Source of the DNA: Lepidostoma basale
Taxonomy: Eukaryota; Arthropoda; Insecta; Trichoptera; Lepidostomatidae
Direction: 5' to 3'
Assembly (NCBI GenBank): GCA_022606425.2
Contig: JAHDVF020000009.1
Coordinates: forward strand, 1-64,000
DNA: 64,000 bases
Made by a program: the position numbers and the translations under genes. This document shows, in pieces, positions 1 to 10,484 of the stretch. Below the pieces are notes generated by a model, which made no database searches, was not told the origin of the DNA, and saw nothing but the letters and a program-made list of their open reading frames with translations. Every line of letters starts with the position of its first letter. Within the stretch, counting starts at the first letter, position 1.

Positions 1-284
1 ATTAATCCTACAAACCAGGTAGAGCCTTCTTGGCATCTCTGCGTACCTAGTAGAGTAAGTATTTTACTCCATACGTGGGCCCATGTAAATTAGAACACAA
101 ACATTTTCAAGAGACCTATTATTACGTTACAAAAAACACAAAATCTAAACGTAGGAACAAACTAAGCAAAGGAAGTAATTGAACGAATACAATGACGTCT
201 TTAAAATCAAGACACTGGAAATTAATTATTATAAAACTACGTTAGCGTTTTTAAATAAAAATCTCTTAATTAAATAAACTACTG
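1..284. other. AT-rich DNA, nothing recognised
   Basis: No ORF, repeat or RNA signal that I can support. Confidence 0.4.
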
Positions 285-375
285 ACCAGTCTGTCGATGC
301 CCTCGCTGGCCTGGCGAAATCGGTCGCTGTCGAAATAAAGTTAAATGTATAAGTAGTTAAAAAAAACAATGTTTT
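285..375 (+). repeat. Hairpin repeat, CTGTCGA type
   Basis: Carries CTGTCGA at 291-297, a GC-rich stem region and GAAATCGGTC, then GTCGAAATAAAG. The same arrangement in inverted orientation, with a better stem (GCCAG/CTGGC) and GAAACCGGTC, is at 30300-30420. Both copies are followed by the same GCTGTCGAAATAAAG and later a GTTTTATTT run, which shows common ancestry. No coding capacity. Confidence 0.6.
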
Positions 376-1278
376 ATTTAATTGTTATATAAAACTATAA
401 GTTTATTCCTGTTTACATTTTAAAGATATACTAAATAAGCCGTATGAATTCAGCAGAAACAACTGTATATATATTAAAACACTAAAGAAGAAACCACCCG
501 TGAAAAAATTCGAGATGAATTCACAAGAGAATATCAAAGTTCATTTCGAAACAAAAACTTAACATTTTCTGGTAGTGGTTCGTAATAAATAAAGTTCAAC
601 ACACCGAAGCATCTTTTTGTGGACAAAGAATAATGTTTTATCTGTTTCTTCAACGTTTATTCAAATACGCTGTAAATATTAAAAGCGTATCGGCAAAGAA
701 ATATGGCTGAGGGGAAATAGCGCGGAGGGCAGAAGGCATAAAACATATTCAAGTAGATCCTTCAGTTATTTAACTACCTTCTGAAAAGCTGACACGGCCG
801 TACCGTATTTCTATTTCAAAGAAAATTCCGGCAGTAAAATAACGGACGTATGCAAGTAATAAAATGCAGTATGCAAATAGCTGCCCCGAATGCCGAGCTG
901 AAGTTGAAAGAAATATCGTCAAGTATTCATAGCCTAAAAATACTGGTAAGACTTAATTATTCCGGCTCGGGTTTAGTGAGAAAGGTAAACAAAGAAGTAC
1001 GAAGGGGGCGCTGTATTCTCCGAATGAATATTCAGCCATTCGGATGGATTGTGGTTGCGGGAATATGCATTTAAGATGAAATAAAGATTGATGATGAAGA
1101 GCCGCAGTGTTCACTACAATAATGTCTTCATATTTATAACGTTGCAGCGTGTATAACACTGACCTAAATGGATGGGTTTTTGCAATGAAAATGACGACAA
1201 TATGAATAATGTGAAAGCTTTATCATTGTGAGATATTCTCTTACAAATAAACTCAAATAAAATTAATTACATTCACAG
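376..1278. other. Non-coding, AT-rich; no gene recognised
   Basis: A short open frame at 850-1074 has no recognisable domain and overlaps an equally long frame on the other strand, so I do not call it. Nothing else supported. Confidence 0.4.
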
Positions 1279-1557
1279 ATATATATCGCACCGTGGGTGT
1301 AAAACGAGATAAGTGCAAATATACATTTTGGAGATATGGGAGTTTAAAGACTTCATATTGCTTGGAAAAACTGTTTTTTTTTTTTTAAATAAACCAATGA
1401 TTTTCGGTTTGTAGTAATATACCTGTAAACCGAAAATCATTGGTTTATTAAAAAAAAAAACAGTTTTTCCAAGCAATATGAAGTCTTTAAACTCCCATAT
1501 CTCCAAAATTTATATTTGCAGTTATCTCGGTTTTACACTCACGGTGCGATATGTATA
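1279..1557. repeat. 279-bp near-perfect palindrome
   Basis: The arm from about 1279 to 1411 is repeated in reverse complement at about 1425-1557 with only scattered mismatches. Both arms contain the ATCGCACCGTG end, GGAGATATGGGAG, the AATATGAAGTCTTT block, an A/T homopolymer and CCAATGATTTTCGGTTT next to the short centre. The open frame at 1273-1506 only reflects the palindrome. It could be a foldback transposon or a head-to-head duplicated MITE; no family was recognised. Confidence 0.85.
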
Positions 1558-1694
1558 CGTATGTAAATACAAGGAAATAAAGTATTTAAACAAATGTGCG
1601 CCTTAATACTGGCAAAAGGTTTAACACACAAAAGTATAACGAACCAATATTATTTACCTGATGGAAATCAACTCCGAAACATGTGGGAAATATT

Positions 1695-1914
1695 TTTAAA
1701 TTATTAATACGAATAAAAACGTCAGTTTTCTAAAAGTTTTATTATATTTTATGGGAATGACATGCTTCGCATTCTAAGGCATTCTAATCAAATGTTTGAT
1801 AATGCCTTAGAAGGGCGAAATATGCCATTCACATAAAATATAATACAACTTCTAGAAATTCATATTAATTATTTAATATGAAGTTTTACATCATTGTTCA
1901 AGAAACAATAAATA
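1695..1914. repeat. Palindromic MITE, family M (copy a)
   Basis: One of 11 copies here of a foldback repeat. Arms run from TTAATACGAATGAAAACG through CTAGAAGTTT and GGGAATGACATG to TAAGGCATT, then invert. The right end has ATCATTGTTCAAGAAACAAT. It has no coding capacity and no clear target duplication. Confidence 0.75.
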
Positions 1915-2214
1915 GGAAATATTTTTGTTTGTAAAATATTAAATAAAAATGGCCGCATTAAGAATTCTCGCGTAAAAAGTTAACGCCTTAAACATAAATA
2001 AAACAATATTTATTGGTTGTGTGATAAAATAACATAGCGAAAAATACGACTTAGCCCAAAAAGCAAGAAATCGTAGTTATGATTTTATCAGCTTTATGAT
2101 TATAGATATACTCGTATATGAAACAATGATCACATTTAACCGTCAATCGGTTATGTAATCACTAAAATATTCTTCACAATAAAGATGCGTATATTATGGA
2201 TAAATTCCTTAAAT

Positions 2215-2274
2215 ATTTTCCTGTTTGTAATGTCTATTGAGTTAATAAACTGATTTGATTTGATTTGATTTGAT
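2215..2274 (+). mobile_element. CR1/Jockey-like LINE, extreme 3' end
   Basis: Contains TGTCTATTGAG followed by (TGATT)n at 2252-2272. In the complementary orientation the same 3' UTR and (AAATC)n tail occur at 26090, 27610, 38619 and 40970. Only the last ~60 bp of the element is present, so this is a severely 5'-truncated insertion in sense orientation. Confidence 0.7.
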
Positions 2275-2279
2275 ATCTA

Positions 2280-2985
2280 TCGGCATTTAAATGAGAGAAA
2301 AAGTAGTTTCGATAGTAAGTTAAAACTAACGCGTTTTATATGTACACTTATAAAGACTTAAAAATTGTTTTAATCGTTGTAATGCGTAGGCTAGTTAAAC
2401 GGCGAGTATTTAAGTAGATTACGCGAACAAAGTTGTATGAAACTAAGGGCAAAAGTATTATAAAAAGGTGGTGTAAATTTCGTTCAGATTTACAGTTCAC
2501 AGGCGGTCACAGGTGTTCGGCTGAGGGTAGAGATCCGCGCCGGGGGTGGGTAAACCTGTATGTATTTATAAGGGATATTCGGCCCGACACGTTGAGAGAT
2601 TGTGCGAAGTTAACTAGGCTTCAGCCGCCTTGAATCTGACAAATACCAGATATAAAAAGCACAGCTTATTATTTATATACAGATATACGAGTATACTAAC
2701 TATAACGAACTTAATATAAAAAGATAATAATTTTTCCGAATTTCAAAAATCAAACACTGAATCACATAGCGTAGGAAGTTTATGTGATATTGACAAATTG
2801 CCAAAAAAAAGATATTTCTGAATATTTCATAAAATGAAATAATTTTATAAAACTGAATTTATAGGTTCCCCACAGCTATATGCCCCGAATTGCCGCACAA
2901 AGGCGCTATGCAGTTCTCATGCATTGAAGGCGATTCATTATCGTGTAGTGCACGCACGTCGATTTCTTCTCTGATGATCTTTTTT
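2280..2985. other. Non-coding; locally GC-rich at 2500-2635
   Basis: The GC-rich patch includes a GCGCCGGGGGTGGG run and lies in AT-rich DNA. I recognise no protein or repeat here. Confidence 0.3.
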
Positions 2986-2989
2986 CTTC

Positions 2990-3050
2990 TACCCTTTCCA
3001 TCGATTTGGCTAGCGCTGTAATAATGTAAAGAGCTATTCAACAAAAAAAT
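2990..3050 (+). mobile_element. tRNA-derived SINE, 3' fragment
   Basis: Matches the 3' body of the SINE seen at 44815-45025: a CATCGATTTGGCTAGC block, then ATGTAAAGAGCTATTCAACA and an AAT-rich tail. The tRNA-like head is missing. Confidence 0.65.
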
Positions 3051-3054
3051 ATTG

Positions 3055-4865
3055 ATAATAAAGCTATTCGGGAACACGAAATTTGAATTAGTTTAATCTC
3101 GGGTATTTCTTTAATAGAGTATGGTATGCGAGTGATATGTAAGATATAGGGAGTGATATGTCAGATATATTTAGATTTTAATTACATTAAAGGTAATGAT
3201 CGGGCGAGCATTTTCACGTAGACACAAGAATTTCGCGGAAAATACACGCCGGTCGTATTAAATTCCGGAACGTCGGAATTTAGATTGCTACAATTACATG
3301 TCTTTATATTTTTCACTGACAGTGATATATCGTTCGAATTAAAACGTTCAATTACTTACACTAGATCTAGATATATTGCCGTTCTATCTCGGGACTTTGT
3401 CGTATCCGTTCCTCGCAATGTGGCAGCATTAGAACCATTAGAAGGAAGTTAAAGCCAAGTTTCCGTTGTTCGCAGGTCGGGAGAGTCACCCGCGTGAAAT
3501 TGAGGTGAATTATAAGTCAGTAAGGAACCGACTTTGAGTTCATTTGTTACCTGTTCTTCTATTCCCACGCGGAAAGAGGGCTCACTTTATTAGTCCGCTA
3601 CGATTCCTTTGCGAGGACATTCGTTTAAAAAAAGCAGATACCTAATTAGTATTTATATTTAAAAAAAAATGCAGAGAAACAAAAAATTAAAAACATCTTA
3701 AGAACTGCGACGCGAAGTTTAAGTAATTAAGTCCAATTTTTTTGGGAACTCTTTCCAACAATTTAAGAATTTGCGATACGCCTTTGTTCAGAGAATCCCG
3801 TTGGAGGAAATAAGGGTCTAATGAAGCGTTGCTGAGATTTCTTGTAAAAGCAAATGGCAATTTATTAGACTTGTACTAGGCATTAATCTCCTGATATTGG
3901 CATAAGCATTCTTTATGCTGACGGAAGTTCCTGTATTGACAACAATAATATTTGATTTATTAAAATATATAAGAAGAGGTCGGAGTTAATCTTGAAAACT
4001 TTTTACAAGAGATCAATTAATCAAACTTGAAATATTGAAGAGTATTAACGCAAGTAATACAAAACAGTGTTGGAGTTTAACTTTCGCTGAATATTATCGC
4101 GGGAGGTTTATTAAAGCGTGCAATGCCGGAGTCAAATCAATCGTTCACAATGAAGCAATGCCTTTAGATAAACACGTTTATCCGCTTTATGAGATGAGAC
4201 GCTAAAAATATACTACGCGAGAAAATTGGAAACGATGGAATAACGGATTCCGGGGCAACTTTTAAGTGAAAAAGGTCGGGAGGTTATAATGAAAAATGGA
4301 GGATAGAGCTTGTAGCGGCGGATGGCCCAATCAATACAACTTAGGCTCCGCGGTATAGAGATGGTATCTGGGAGGCTGCGGAGCCTCCAGATTAATCTCA
4401 AGAGCTCGTTAGAGGCCGGCCTCTTGGTTTGGACGTTTATAAATCGAAGCGAGCATGATTCGGCAGATAAGGGCTCGCCCCACCCATAAACAGATTCTGG
4501 CTGCGACCCCCGAGAGATCCCCCGCCGAGCGGAACGCGTTAAGATACAATTTTGCTCAATTACGATCCTAATTTGGAGAGATATCGTAAAAATTAAGTTA
4601 CTCTGCGTGTGGCCTTGTTCGAGAGCATGAAAAAAATACGTATTAAGCGTTAATTCCTCCAGTCATGTTACTCAGAACACAGAACATTGATTATAAGTGT
4701 TTTTTTTATTGATTGTTGCGGTTTTAATTTGGAAAAACTCTATTGAATAATTAATGTATATTAAAAGCACGATTGCTATTCGGGTTTACATTGATTTTGA
4801 TATACTCGTATATAATAATATATAATCAAATTTGTCACGTTTGTTAACATATTTTTATAATTTAG
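3055..4865. other. Non-coding, with a GC-rich block at 4370-4550
   Basis: No ORF longer than about 60 codons and no repeat recognised. The GC-rich block (GAGGCCGGCC, CCCCCGAGAGATCCCCCGCC) contrasts with its surroundings and could be conserved non-coding DNA, but I have no comparative evidence. Confidence 0.3.
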
Positions 4866-4867
4866 AT

Positions 4868-5048
4868 AAACTTAAGGGGTTAACACTGTGGAATTCCATA
4901 GTGACGAATTTTTTATGAATTAAAATACTGTTTTTCCACTTTTGAGTTTATAACGTTCTCCCGATGATGAAGGTGTAATTAGCCTTCGAAGCCTGTCGAG
5001 AAAAATAAAACTCAAAAGTGGAAAAAACTGTGTTTTAATTCATATATA
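4868..5048 (+). repeat. Hairpin repeat, family H (copy A)
   Basis: Ends in TTAACACTGTGGAATTCCAT, then ATGAATTAAAA and CCACTTTTGAGTTTAT. The core is CCGATGATGAAGG, a loop, then CCTTCGAAGCCTGTCGAG and AAATAAAACTCAAAAGTGG. The two flanks are mutually inverted (CCACTTTTGAG/CTCAAAAGTGG), so the whole folds back. Full relative at 12415-12690. Confidence 0.75.
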
Positions 5049-5134
5049 TTTTTTTATACATAAATAAATAAATGTTAAACCGAAAAAGCAATCGCGCTCT
5101 CATCATACATTAATTAGTTTTTTTTTTAAATATT

Positions 5135-5400
5135 CGACAGCATCAGTATACATTGTTTTATATCCTAAAATGCAGAACCAAGCATCTGGTGATGTCGGCG
5201 GGGAGAGCAATCAAACTGCTGAACAAGATCACATCGGAGATCGACATTTTTCATATTGATGAAACAATGTTCAAAAGAAAAATGCTCCATATACTCGTAT
5301 TGAAAAGCATTCAGCCTCATTAGCGTCGTGCTGATTCGTGTATTACAATATTGACGCATTTTATATTCTAAATCTATGTCTATTTGGATAAATAAATAAA
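5135..5400 (+). pseudogene. CR1/Jockey-like LINE ORF2 C-terminal fragment
   Basis: Plus-strand reading gives RQHQYTLFY, CRTKHLVM and GRAIKLLNKITSEIDIFHI, matching the C-terminus of the 510-aa reverse transcriptase at 27769-29301 (RQHRLFY, CRTNLPLVM, GRAIKLLNMIASEIDVFHI). The frame closes at a TAG near 5323. The 3' end is an AAATAAATAAAT tail rather than (GATTT)n, so this is a diverged subfamily. All catalytic parts are missing. Confidence 0.75.
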
Positions 5401-5404
5401 TTTC

Positions 5405-5985
5405 AAAACCTGTGTGAACACAGCATCATACGTTACATACATCGCATTTGTACAGAAATTATCTTGCTCTAAATTTAAATCTGCAATTCTAGCCCATCCA
5501 CGCTAAAGTAAGTAAATTTTACTTTTATAAATAAACCAAGAAATAATAATACAGCAACAACGGATTATATTGTTTTACAATTTCCAGAATCAGATTCAAT
5601 AGTTGTAGGAAGTGGGCCGCAAGGAATGCGGATATTGGATACAAAAAAGCTCCGGACATGAGCTCAGCGATGAAAACATATTCCGTTGTCTCAATTCCTC
5701 CTGATTGACAGGTTTTATTAAAAGAATCGACGAGGATTCGCGGCAGACAGGGCCCGAGATGAGCGAGGGATAGGCGGTCCTCGGAGTGAACATTCGCGAT
5801 GCGAACTCCCATCACATACATTCCGTAGAGCCTGTCATATGATTGATTAAGCGATTGCCTGCTACAAGGATAATCGAAATCGAGAATGGAATACTAAAGA
5901 CGATAGTTTAAAAATGACGCAAAGGAAAAGTTAAACGCACGTTTCAGATTTATGTTCCGTGAAATACACATAATTAATTAAGTAT
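5405..5985. other. Non-coding; two overlapping minus-strand frames not called
   Basis: Frames of 98 and 65 codons overlap on the minus strand at 5525-5821 in different registers. Neither shows a recognisable domain. Slightly GC-richer than its flanks. Confidence 0.3.
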
Positions 5986-5989
5986 GGTA

Positions 5990-6091
5990 ATACAGCGAAA
6001 CCTCTCATAACGAGAATGATTCGTTCCAGAATCTTACTCGTTATGTGAAAGGCTCGATAAGCGAAACAAATTTTACAACATAGATCAATGT
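5990..6091. mobile_element. pogo/Tigger-like MITE end, interrupted
   Basis: Begins CAGCGAAACCTCTCATAACG at about 5994, the style of terminal repeat seen in pogo-like Tc1/mariner elements, followed by TCGTTCCAGAATC and an inverted TTACTCGTTATG. The right end was not located; the element at 6092-6651 appears inserted into it. Confidence 0.4.
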
Positions 6092-6651
6092 TTTTTCGTT
6101 TTTATAAAGTATTTTAACAGGTGTCAAAATAAATTTTTCATTTGTTCCAATGACAATTTGAATAATTTCTTCAATATTATTTTAAGGTTCTTGCTGGTTA
6201 AGTGCCTAATTACAGCTAATTTAAAAAACGGTGGATACGTGTAACATAAATTAAATAAACACAAAAGTCCGGATCGTCCATGTCAGTATGTGCAACATCG
6301 AAAAAAACATTATGTTCTAAATTAAAAAACGGTGGATTCGTGGAACATAAATTAAATAGACAATATGTGCACCATCTAAAAAGAACATTATGTGTTAAAT
6401 TATTTTTATTTGTTATTTTATTTTATATCATTGTATTTTATATTATTTGTTATAGATTTATTTTGTGGGTGTTGGACGATCGAAGTGTGCGCGGGAGATG
6501 CCTATTGGTGGCGATGAGGTTCGTAAGCCATCACACCGCGTCTCCCGCGGGGCGAAAAGAGAAGAATGGAGTGCCGCATCAGTAAAAGTGTGACAGTCCA
6601 TTCTTTCTGCCTACCTTTTCGGGGAGACGGCGTGATGGTTAGTTAGTTAGT
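6092..6651 (+). mobile_element. Non-autonomous element with captured RTE 3' end
   Basis: Its last ~65 bp (AGTGTGACAGTCCATTCTTT to GGCGTGATGG plus (TTAG)n) match the 3' end of the RTE copies, but the preceding body (GATCGAAGTGTGCGC, TGCCTATTGGTGGCGATGAG, GCGAAAAGAGAAG) does not. The same chimera occurs at 18090-18280 and 30660-30772. An 11-bp direct repeat, TAGATCAATGT, flanks 6092-6651 (6081-6091 and 6652-6662), which supports a single retrotransposed unit. It encloses an imperfect direct duplication at 6218-6319 and 6320-6397. The frame at 6280-6585 is not recognised. Confidence 0.7.
6218..6397. repeat. Imperfect direct duplication
   Basis: Two adjacent units share AAAAAACGGTGGAT, CGTG-AACATAAATTAAATA, the TATGTGCA block and AACATTATGT. 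The first unit is about 20 bp longer because of an extra stretch around TCCGGATCGTCC. Confidence 0.75.
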
Positions 6652-6664
6652 TAGATCAATGTAA

Positions 6665-7400
6665 AATACGACAATGCTTTCCATGCCGAAAAAAATACTA
6701 TTTTTTATATTTTAACGATTATTCAAATAAAATCACATACTTACAAATAGTTTATGAGCGTAAGAACCTGAAATGCTATTTCACTTTACAAGAAATAATA
6801 AAACAATCGTTTATAAGTTTTAACTATTATTTATAAATTTAAGACAAATAATTATTTTTTTTATACAAGGGAGCAGTCTTGAGACATTTGTTTTTGCCAA
6901 CGGTTCAAAATTAAGCTTTAAAATAGTTATGATAATTAAGTTTATATAACATTAAATAAATCTTATAAAAAATAACGTGATATGATTGATAAAAAGTATT
7001 TAATAGAAAATTTTTTACGATTAAATATTTCGCAGAAAATGTAGTGAATCTTAATTTCACAAAATTCCAGCTTCATTCGTACGACCAAGAGAGATATTAG
7101 CCCGCCGTTGTAGGTAGATACACAAAAAAGAAAACTCGAGTGTAAATTTAAAACCAACTCTTCAGTTTACAGCTTGTAAGTATGCAGGGAAAATTCTCAG
7201 AAGCAAGGAACGTGAGAGAATCTATCGAAATTTAACAGCCCCAATTAAAATTTTACACCTCGTTCAACACCCATCTCGCTATAATCTATGGAATCATGAC
7301 ACTCAACCTCCATTCCTACCCCACCCTATGATACCGAGTACTAAGTACGTATATTGTGTGTACTTAAAAGCATTGTACTAACCTACATATTGAACGAGGA
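6665..7400. other. AT-rich non-coding DNA
   Basis: No supported gene or repeat. The minus-strand frame at 6963-7157 is low-complexity AT-rich sequence. Confidence 0.35.
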
Positions 7401-7404
7401 ACAA

Positions 7405-7624
7405 CATACTATTAAATAATTAATACGAATGAAATCGTCAGTTTTCTAGAAGTGTTATAATATTTTATGGGAATGACATGTTTCGCCCAAATTATCAAAT
7501 GCCTTTGAAGGGCGAAACATGTCATTCCCAAAAAATATAAAAAAACTTCTAGAAATCTGACGTTTTCATTCGTATTAATAATTTAATATGGAGTTTTACA
7601 TCATTGTTCAAGAAACAATAAATA
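7405..7624. repeat. Palindromic MITE, family M (copy b)
   Basis: Well-preserved arms: ATTAATACGAATG, TTTTCTAGAAG, GGGAATGACATGTTTCGCCC on the left, and GGGCGAAACATGTCATTCCC, AACTTCTAGAAA, CATTCGTATTAATAATTTAA on the right. The right end continues to TGTTCAAGAAACAATAAATA. The centre has lost part of the stem loop. Confidence 0.8.
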
Positions 7625-7767
7625 TAAATACTATTAGAAAAAAAACATGCATATTTCGTATGGAAAAAGGGAAACAATATTTTATTAATCCCATGAGTTA
7701 TTTATTAATAACGTCGAATTTTAAATTATACTTAAAAAATCGGAGGCGTTTATTTTAAATAAGAAAA

Positions 7768-7903
7768 TTTGAAGGGTCGAATAAACTGACGTGCGTGCAT
7801 GACATGATCTATAAATGTTGAGGATCGAGAGATATATGTCAGAAAAAAACAGTGTGACTGTCCATTATTTCTATATACCCCTTCGGAGTGAAGGCGTGAT
7901 GGT
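7768..7903 (+). mobile_element. RTE LINE, degraded 3' fragment
   Basis: Recognised by GCGTGCATGACA, AATGTTGAGGA, ATGTCAGAAA, TGTCCATTATTTCT and AAGGCGTGATGG. About 135 bp remain. No intact frame and no (TTAG)n tail. Confidence 0.65.
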
Positions 7904-8042
7904 GATTTAAAAAAAATTATATATAAACGCCAATTTTTAATGCTGCATTTTCATATATTAAAATCAATTCTTAAAATTTGAATATATTGTCTATCATAAA
8001 AAAAGGATATCATAAGCATATGACTTAGAATAAAATGTGTTT

Positions 8043-8353
8043 ATGAAAGGATCATTGAGAAGGTTTGGACACATGGATAAAATGAATGATGAAAGAATGG
8101 TAAAAAAGTATATGTTAACGATGCACACGAAACTAGCAATAGAAATACCGAGGAAACGTGGCACGATTAAATAAAAAATATTGAATGTCGGCCACGTAAG
8201 AAGTCGGAGAAAATTTTAGTGCATGCACGACACGATGTATGAATGTTGAGGAAGCGAGAGAAGTATGCCAATAAAGAATAAATGTGGGGGTAATTTTTTT
8301 CTGCCTATCTCTTCGATGAGACGGTATAATGGTTAGTTAGTTAGTTATTATAG
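8043..8353 (+). mobile_element. RTE LINE, 5'-truncated copy with TSD
   Basis: Starts at ATGAAAGGATCATTGAGAAGG (codes MKGSLRRFGHM) and ends GGTTAGTTAGTTATTA. Flanked by TAAAATGTGTTT at 8031-8042 and again at 8354-8365, a 12-bp target-site duplication. The reading frame is broken by indels, for example in GGAGGAAGACC, here shortened. Confidence 0.85.
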
Positions 8354-8369
8354 TAAAATGTGTTTTTAA

Positions 8370-8724
8370 ATAGATAAAATTCCTTTTTTTTAACATTTGT
8401 AAAATATAATAAATACATATTGCATTTTTTAATGTTTAGATATGAAACATAAAAAAAACATTTCCACGCTGTAAACAGATTTGAGAGTCAGACAGAGCGT
8501 ATTATTCGTTAAATATAATTACAGGCCGTGCCATCTGAATCGCATTAATTGAAGCGCTGCGCCTGCCGGGCTGGGAGCTGCAAACCGCATAGCATCCCTG
8601 CAATTTTTCACCCGGCCACAGGCGCATGTGACCTCAAACAGACAAGAAATTAATTTGCGTTGTATGTTTTATTATAATGGGTTAAACAGCTATAAATGAA
8701 AAAAAAAATTAAATAGCTAAAAAA
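8370..8724. other. Non-coding, with a GC-rich island at 8520-8645
   Basis: The island holds GCGCTGCGCCTGCCGGGCTG and CACCCGGCCACAGGCGCATG in otherwise AT-rich DNA. No ORF. Possibly conserved regulatory DNA, on composition only. Confidence 0.3.
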
Positions 8725-9015
8725 CGGATGTCATCAAGAAAGAGTAAGACAACATTTTGAATACAAGAAAGCGAGAGGGGAATACTTCTCTCCGAAAGTA
8801 ATTCGAAATGCACAGGATGCAAATGCACGAGACGTTTCTGGGTTATTTAGAATTGTGTTCTGGTTATTGTAAAAAAAACTAAAAGGAGAACTACTTGGTG
8901 TTGGTAATTGTGAAATTTTTAACGTGTGTAAAAACAAAGATTTACATTAAAACTTGTATAGTGAACCTAGTTTATTAAGGGTAGAAAATCTTTACTTTCG
9001 TGAATATTTCACGGG
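8725..9015 (+). repeat. Dispersed repeat, family Q (copy 1)
   Basis: Shares blocks with 12240-12925, 57435-57640 and 63945-64000: TGTCATCA then AAGA, ATTTTGAATACAAGA, GAGAGGGGAATACTTCTCT, AATTCGAAATGCACA, TCTTTACTTTCGTGAATATT and GGGTTGCAAC. It is about 290 bp with no ORF. Family unknown. Confidence 0.65.
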
Positions 9016-9124
9016 TTGCAACAGTATATGTATATAAAATAGATTAATAAGAGCTAGCTTAACACAATTAAAAAAAAATATTAAAAAAATACGTTTTCGA
9101 TTGAAATTTATAAGATATAAAAAT

Positions 9125-9275
9125 AACCAACTTACGCACGTAGAATGAATGGACCGCTACAATACTCTATCCTGACATACCTCTCACGATTCCTCTATAT
9201 TCATAGATCGTTACATTCACGTTCGTCGATTATTCCGATTTAGAATTTAGCCGCATTTAATTGATTTTCTTGGAG
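9125..9275 (-). mobile_element. RTE LINE, degraded 3' fragment
   Basis: Minus-strand remnants: ACCAACTTACG at the tail, GAATGGACCGC, CCTGACATACCTCTC, TCCTCTATATTCAT, ATCGT-ACAT and CGTCGATTATTCCG match the RTE 3' region in order. Internally shortened and frame-broken. Confidence 0.55.
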
Positions 9276-9279
9276 CAGT

Positions 9280-10120
9280 CAGAGCCCTCTGTTGTAAAAC
9301 GGACCGAACTTTCCGAAACACCTTGTGAAAATGCTATTTTTTTTAATAAACGTAAACAATTTTCATATTTTATAAGAAGTTGATAAAGATTCAAGGAAAA
9401 ATAGGAAAGTTACATTTTCCGGTCTATAAATGTTGCCATTAGGAACACTCGCGATGATTTTCGAAGAAAAGCCGAAGCGTAATGGTTTTCCGTGTGGACT
9501 GTTTTATTCCTAAATGTGAGGCAGAATTCATTGTGAAGATTCGTGTCAATTGCGGACCAGCCCGACTTTTGCATCATTAGGTTACATTCAACAGAACGAT
9601 CTGGAAGAGAATACAGCCCAACCACTTGGAGATGTCGTAAAATAAAAATAAAAGTGCTATAATAATGTATTTAAATTTATAATATATTATTGAACGTAAG
9701 AAATACATTATGAATAAGGAGGTAAACATATATTGATTAAATACCATCTGAATTTTAAAAACGGATTTTTTCCTTATTTTCCATAGCTTATAAAAGAATA
9801 ACGCAAATGAGATTATAACATATAATAGAAATTGGAAGGTTTTAAATTTATCGAACTATCCTAAGTTGCTGTAGAAATAATCATTAAGTGATTATTGAAA
9901 AAAAAAATAGTATTATGTAATTGGGTCTGAATGTCAGAAAAAATTATTTGAATAAAAAATGTTATATTAAATTCGTCGGAACTACATTACAGACAAATAT
10001 AATAAAATATAGGTAAAATTTATGATACGCATAAATTATAGTAATGTAAATACGAGTACATAAAACAATATTGGGGTAAAAAATATTAAAGATTAAAATA
10101 CAAATGATATATTATAATAA
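9280..10120. other. AT-rich non-coding DNA
   Basis: The minus-strand frame at 9410-9625 (71 codons) has no recognisable motif. No repeat identified. Confidence 0.3.
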
Positions 10121-10136
10121 TGAACCTTTTTCTGAT

Positions 10137-10464
10137 GGTGTTATGAAAAAACTAATGAAAGGATCATTAAGATGGTTTGGACCCATGAATGAAATGAAAA
10201 TGAAAATGGCGAAAAAATAAATTTTAACGATGTAAATGGAACTAGAAATAGAGGAAGACCGAAGAAAACGTGGCACGATCAAATAAATCAAATATTGAAT
10301 GTCGGCCACGTGAGGAGCCAGAGAAATCGACGCGCGTGCATGACACGATATATGAACGTTGAGGAAGCGAGAGAAATATGTCAGGAAAGAAAAGTGTGGC
10401 AGTCCATTATTTCTGCCTACCCCTTCGTGGAGACGGCGTGATGGTTAGTTAGTTAATTAGTTAA
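10137..10464 (+). mobile_element. RTE LINE, 5'-truncated copy with 15-bp TSD
   Basis: From GGTGTTATGAAAAAACTAATG to the (TTAG)n-like tail GGTTAGTTAGTTAATTAG. The target duplication GAACCTTTTTCTGAT is exact at 10122-10136 and 10465-10479. Codes recognisable RGRPKKTWHDQINQ and CMTRYMNVEEAREIC stretches, but the upstream RWFGPM part is followed by deletions. An exact 15-bp TSD suggests a fairly recent event, although the coding part already carries indels. Confidence 0.92.
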
Positions 10465-10484
10465 GAACCTTTTTCTGATATAAG

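Noticed and set aside
6500..6545. Pol III A and B boxes in the RTE-tailed element (TGCCTATTGGTGG, GGTTCGTAAGCC)
   Set aside because: The two candidate boxes are only about 10 bp apart, far closer than in pol III genes, and the match is loose.
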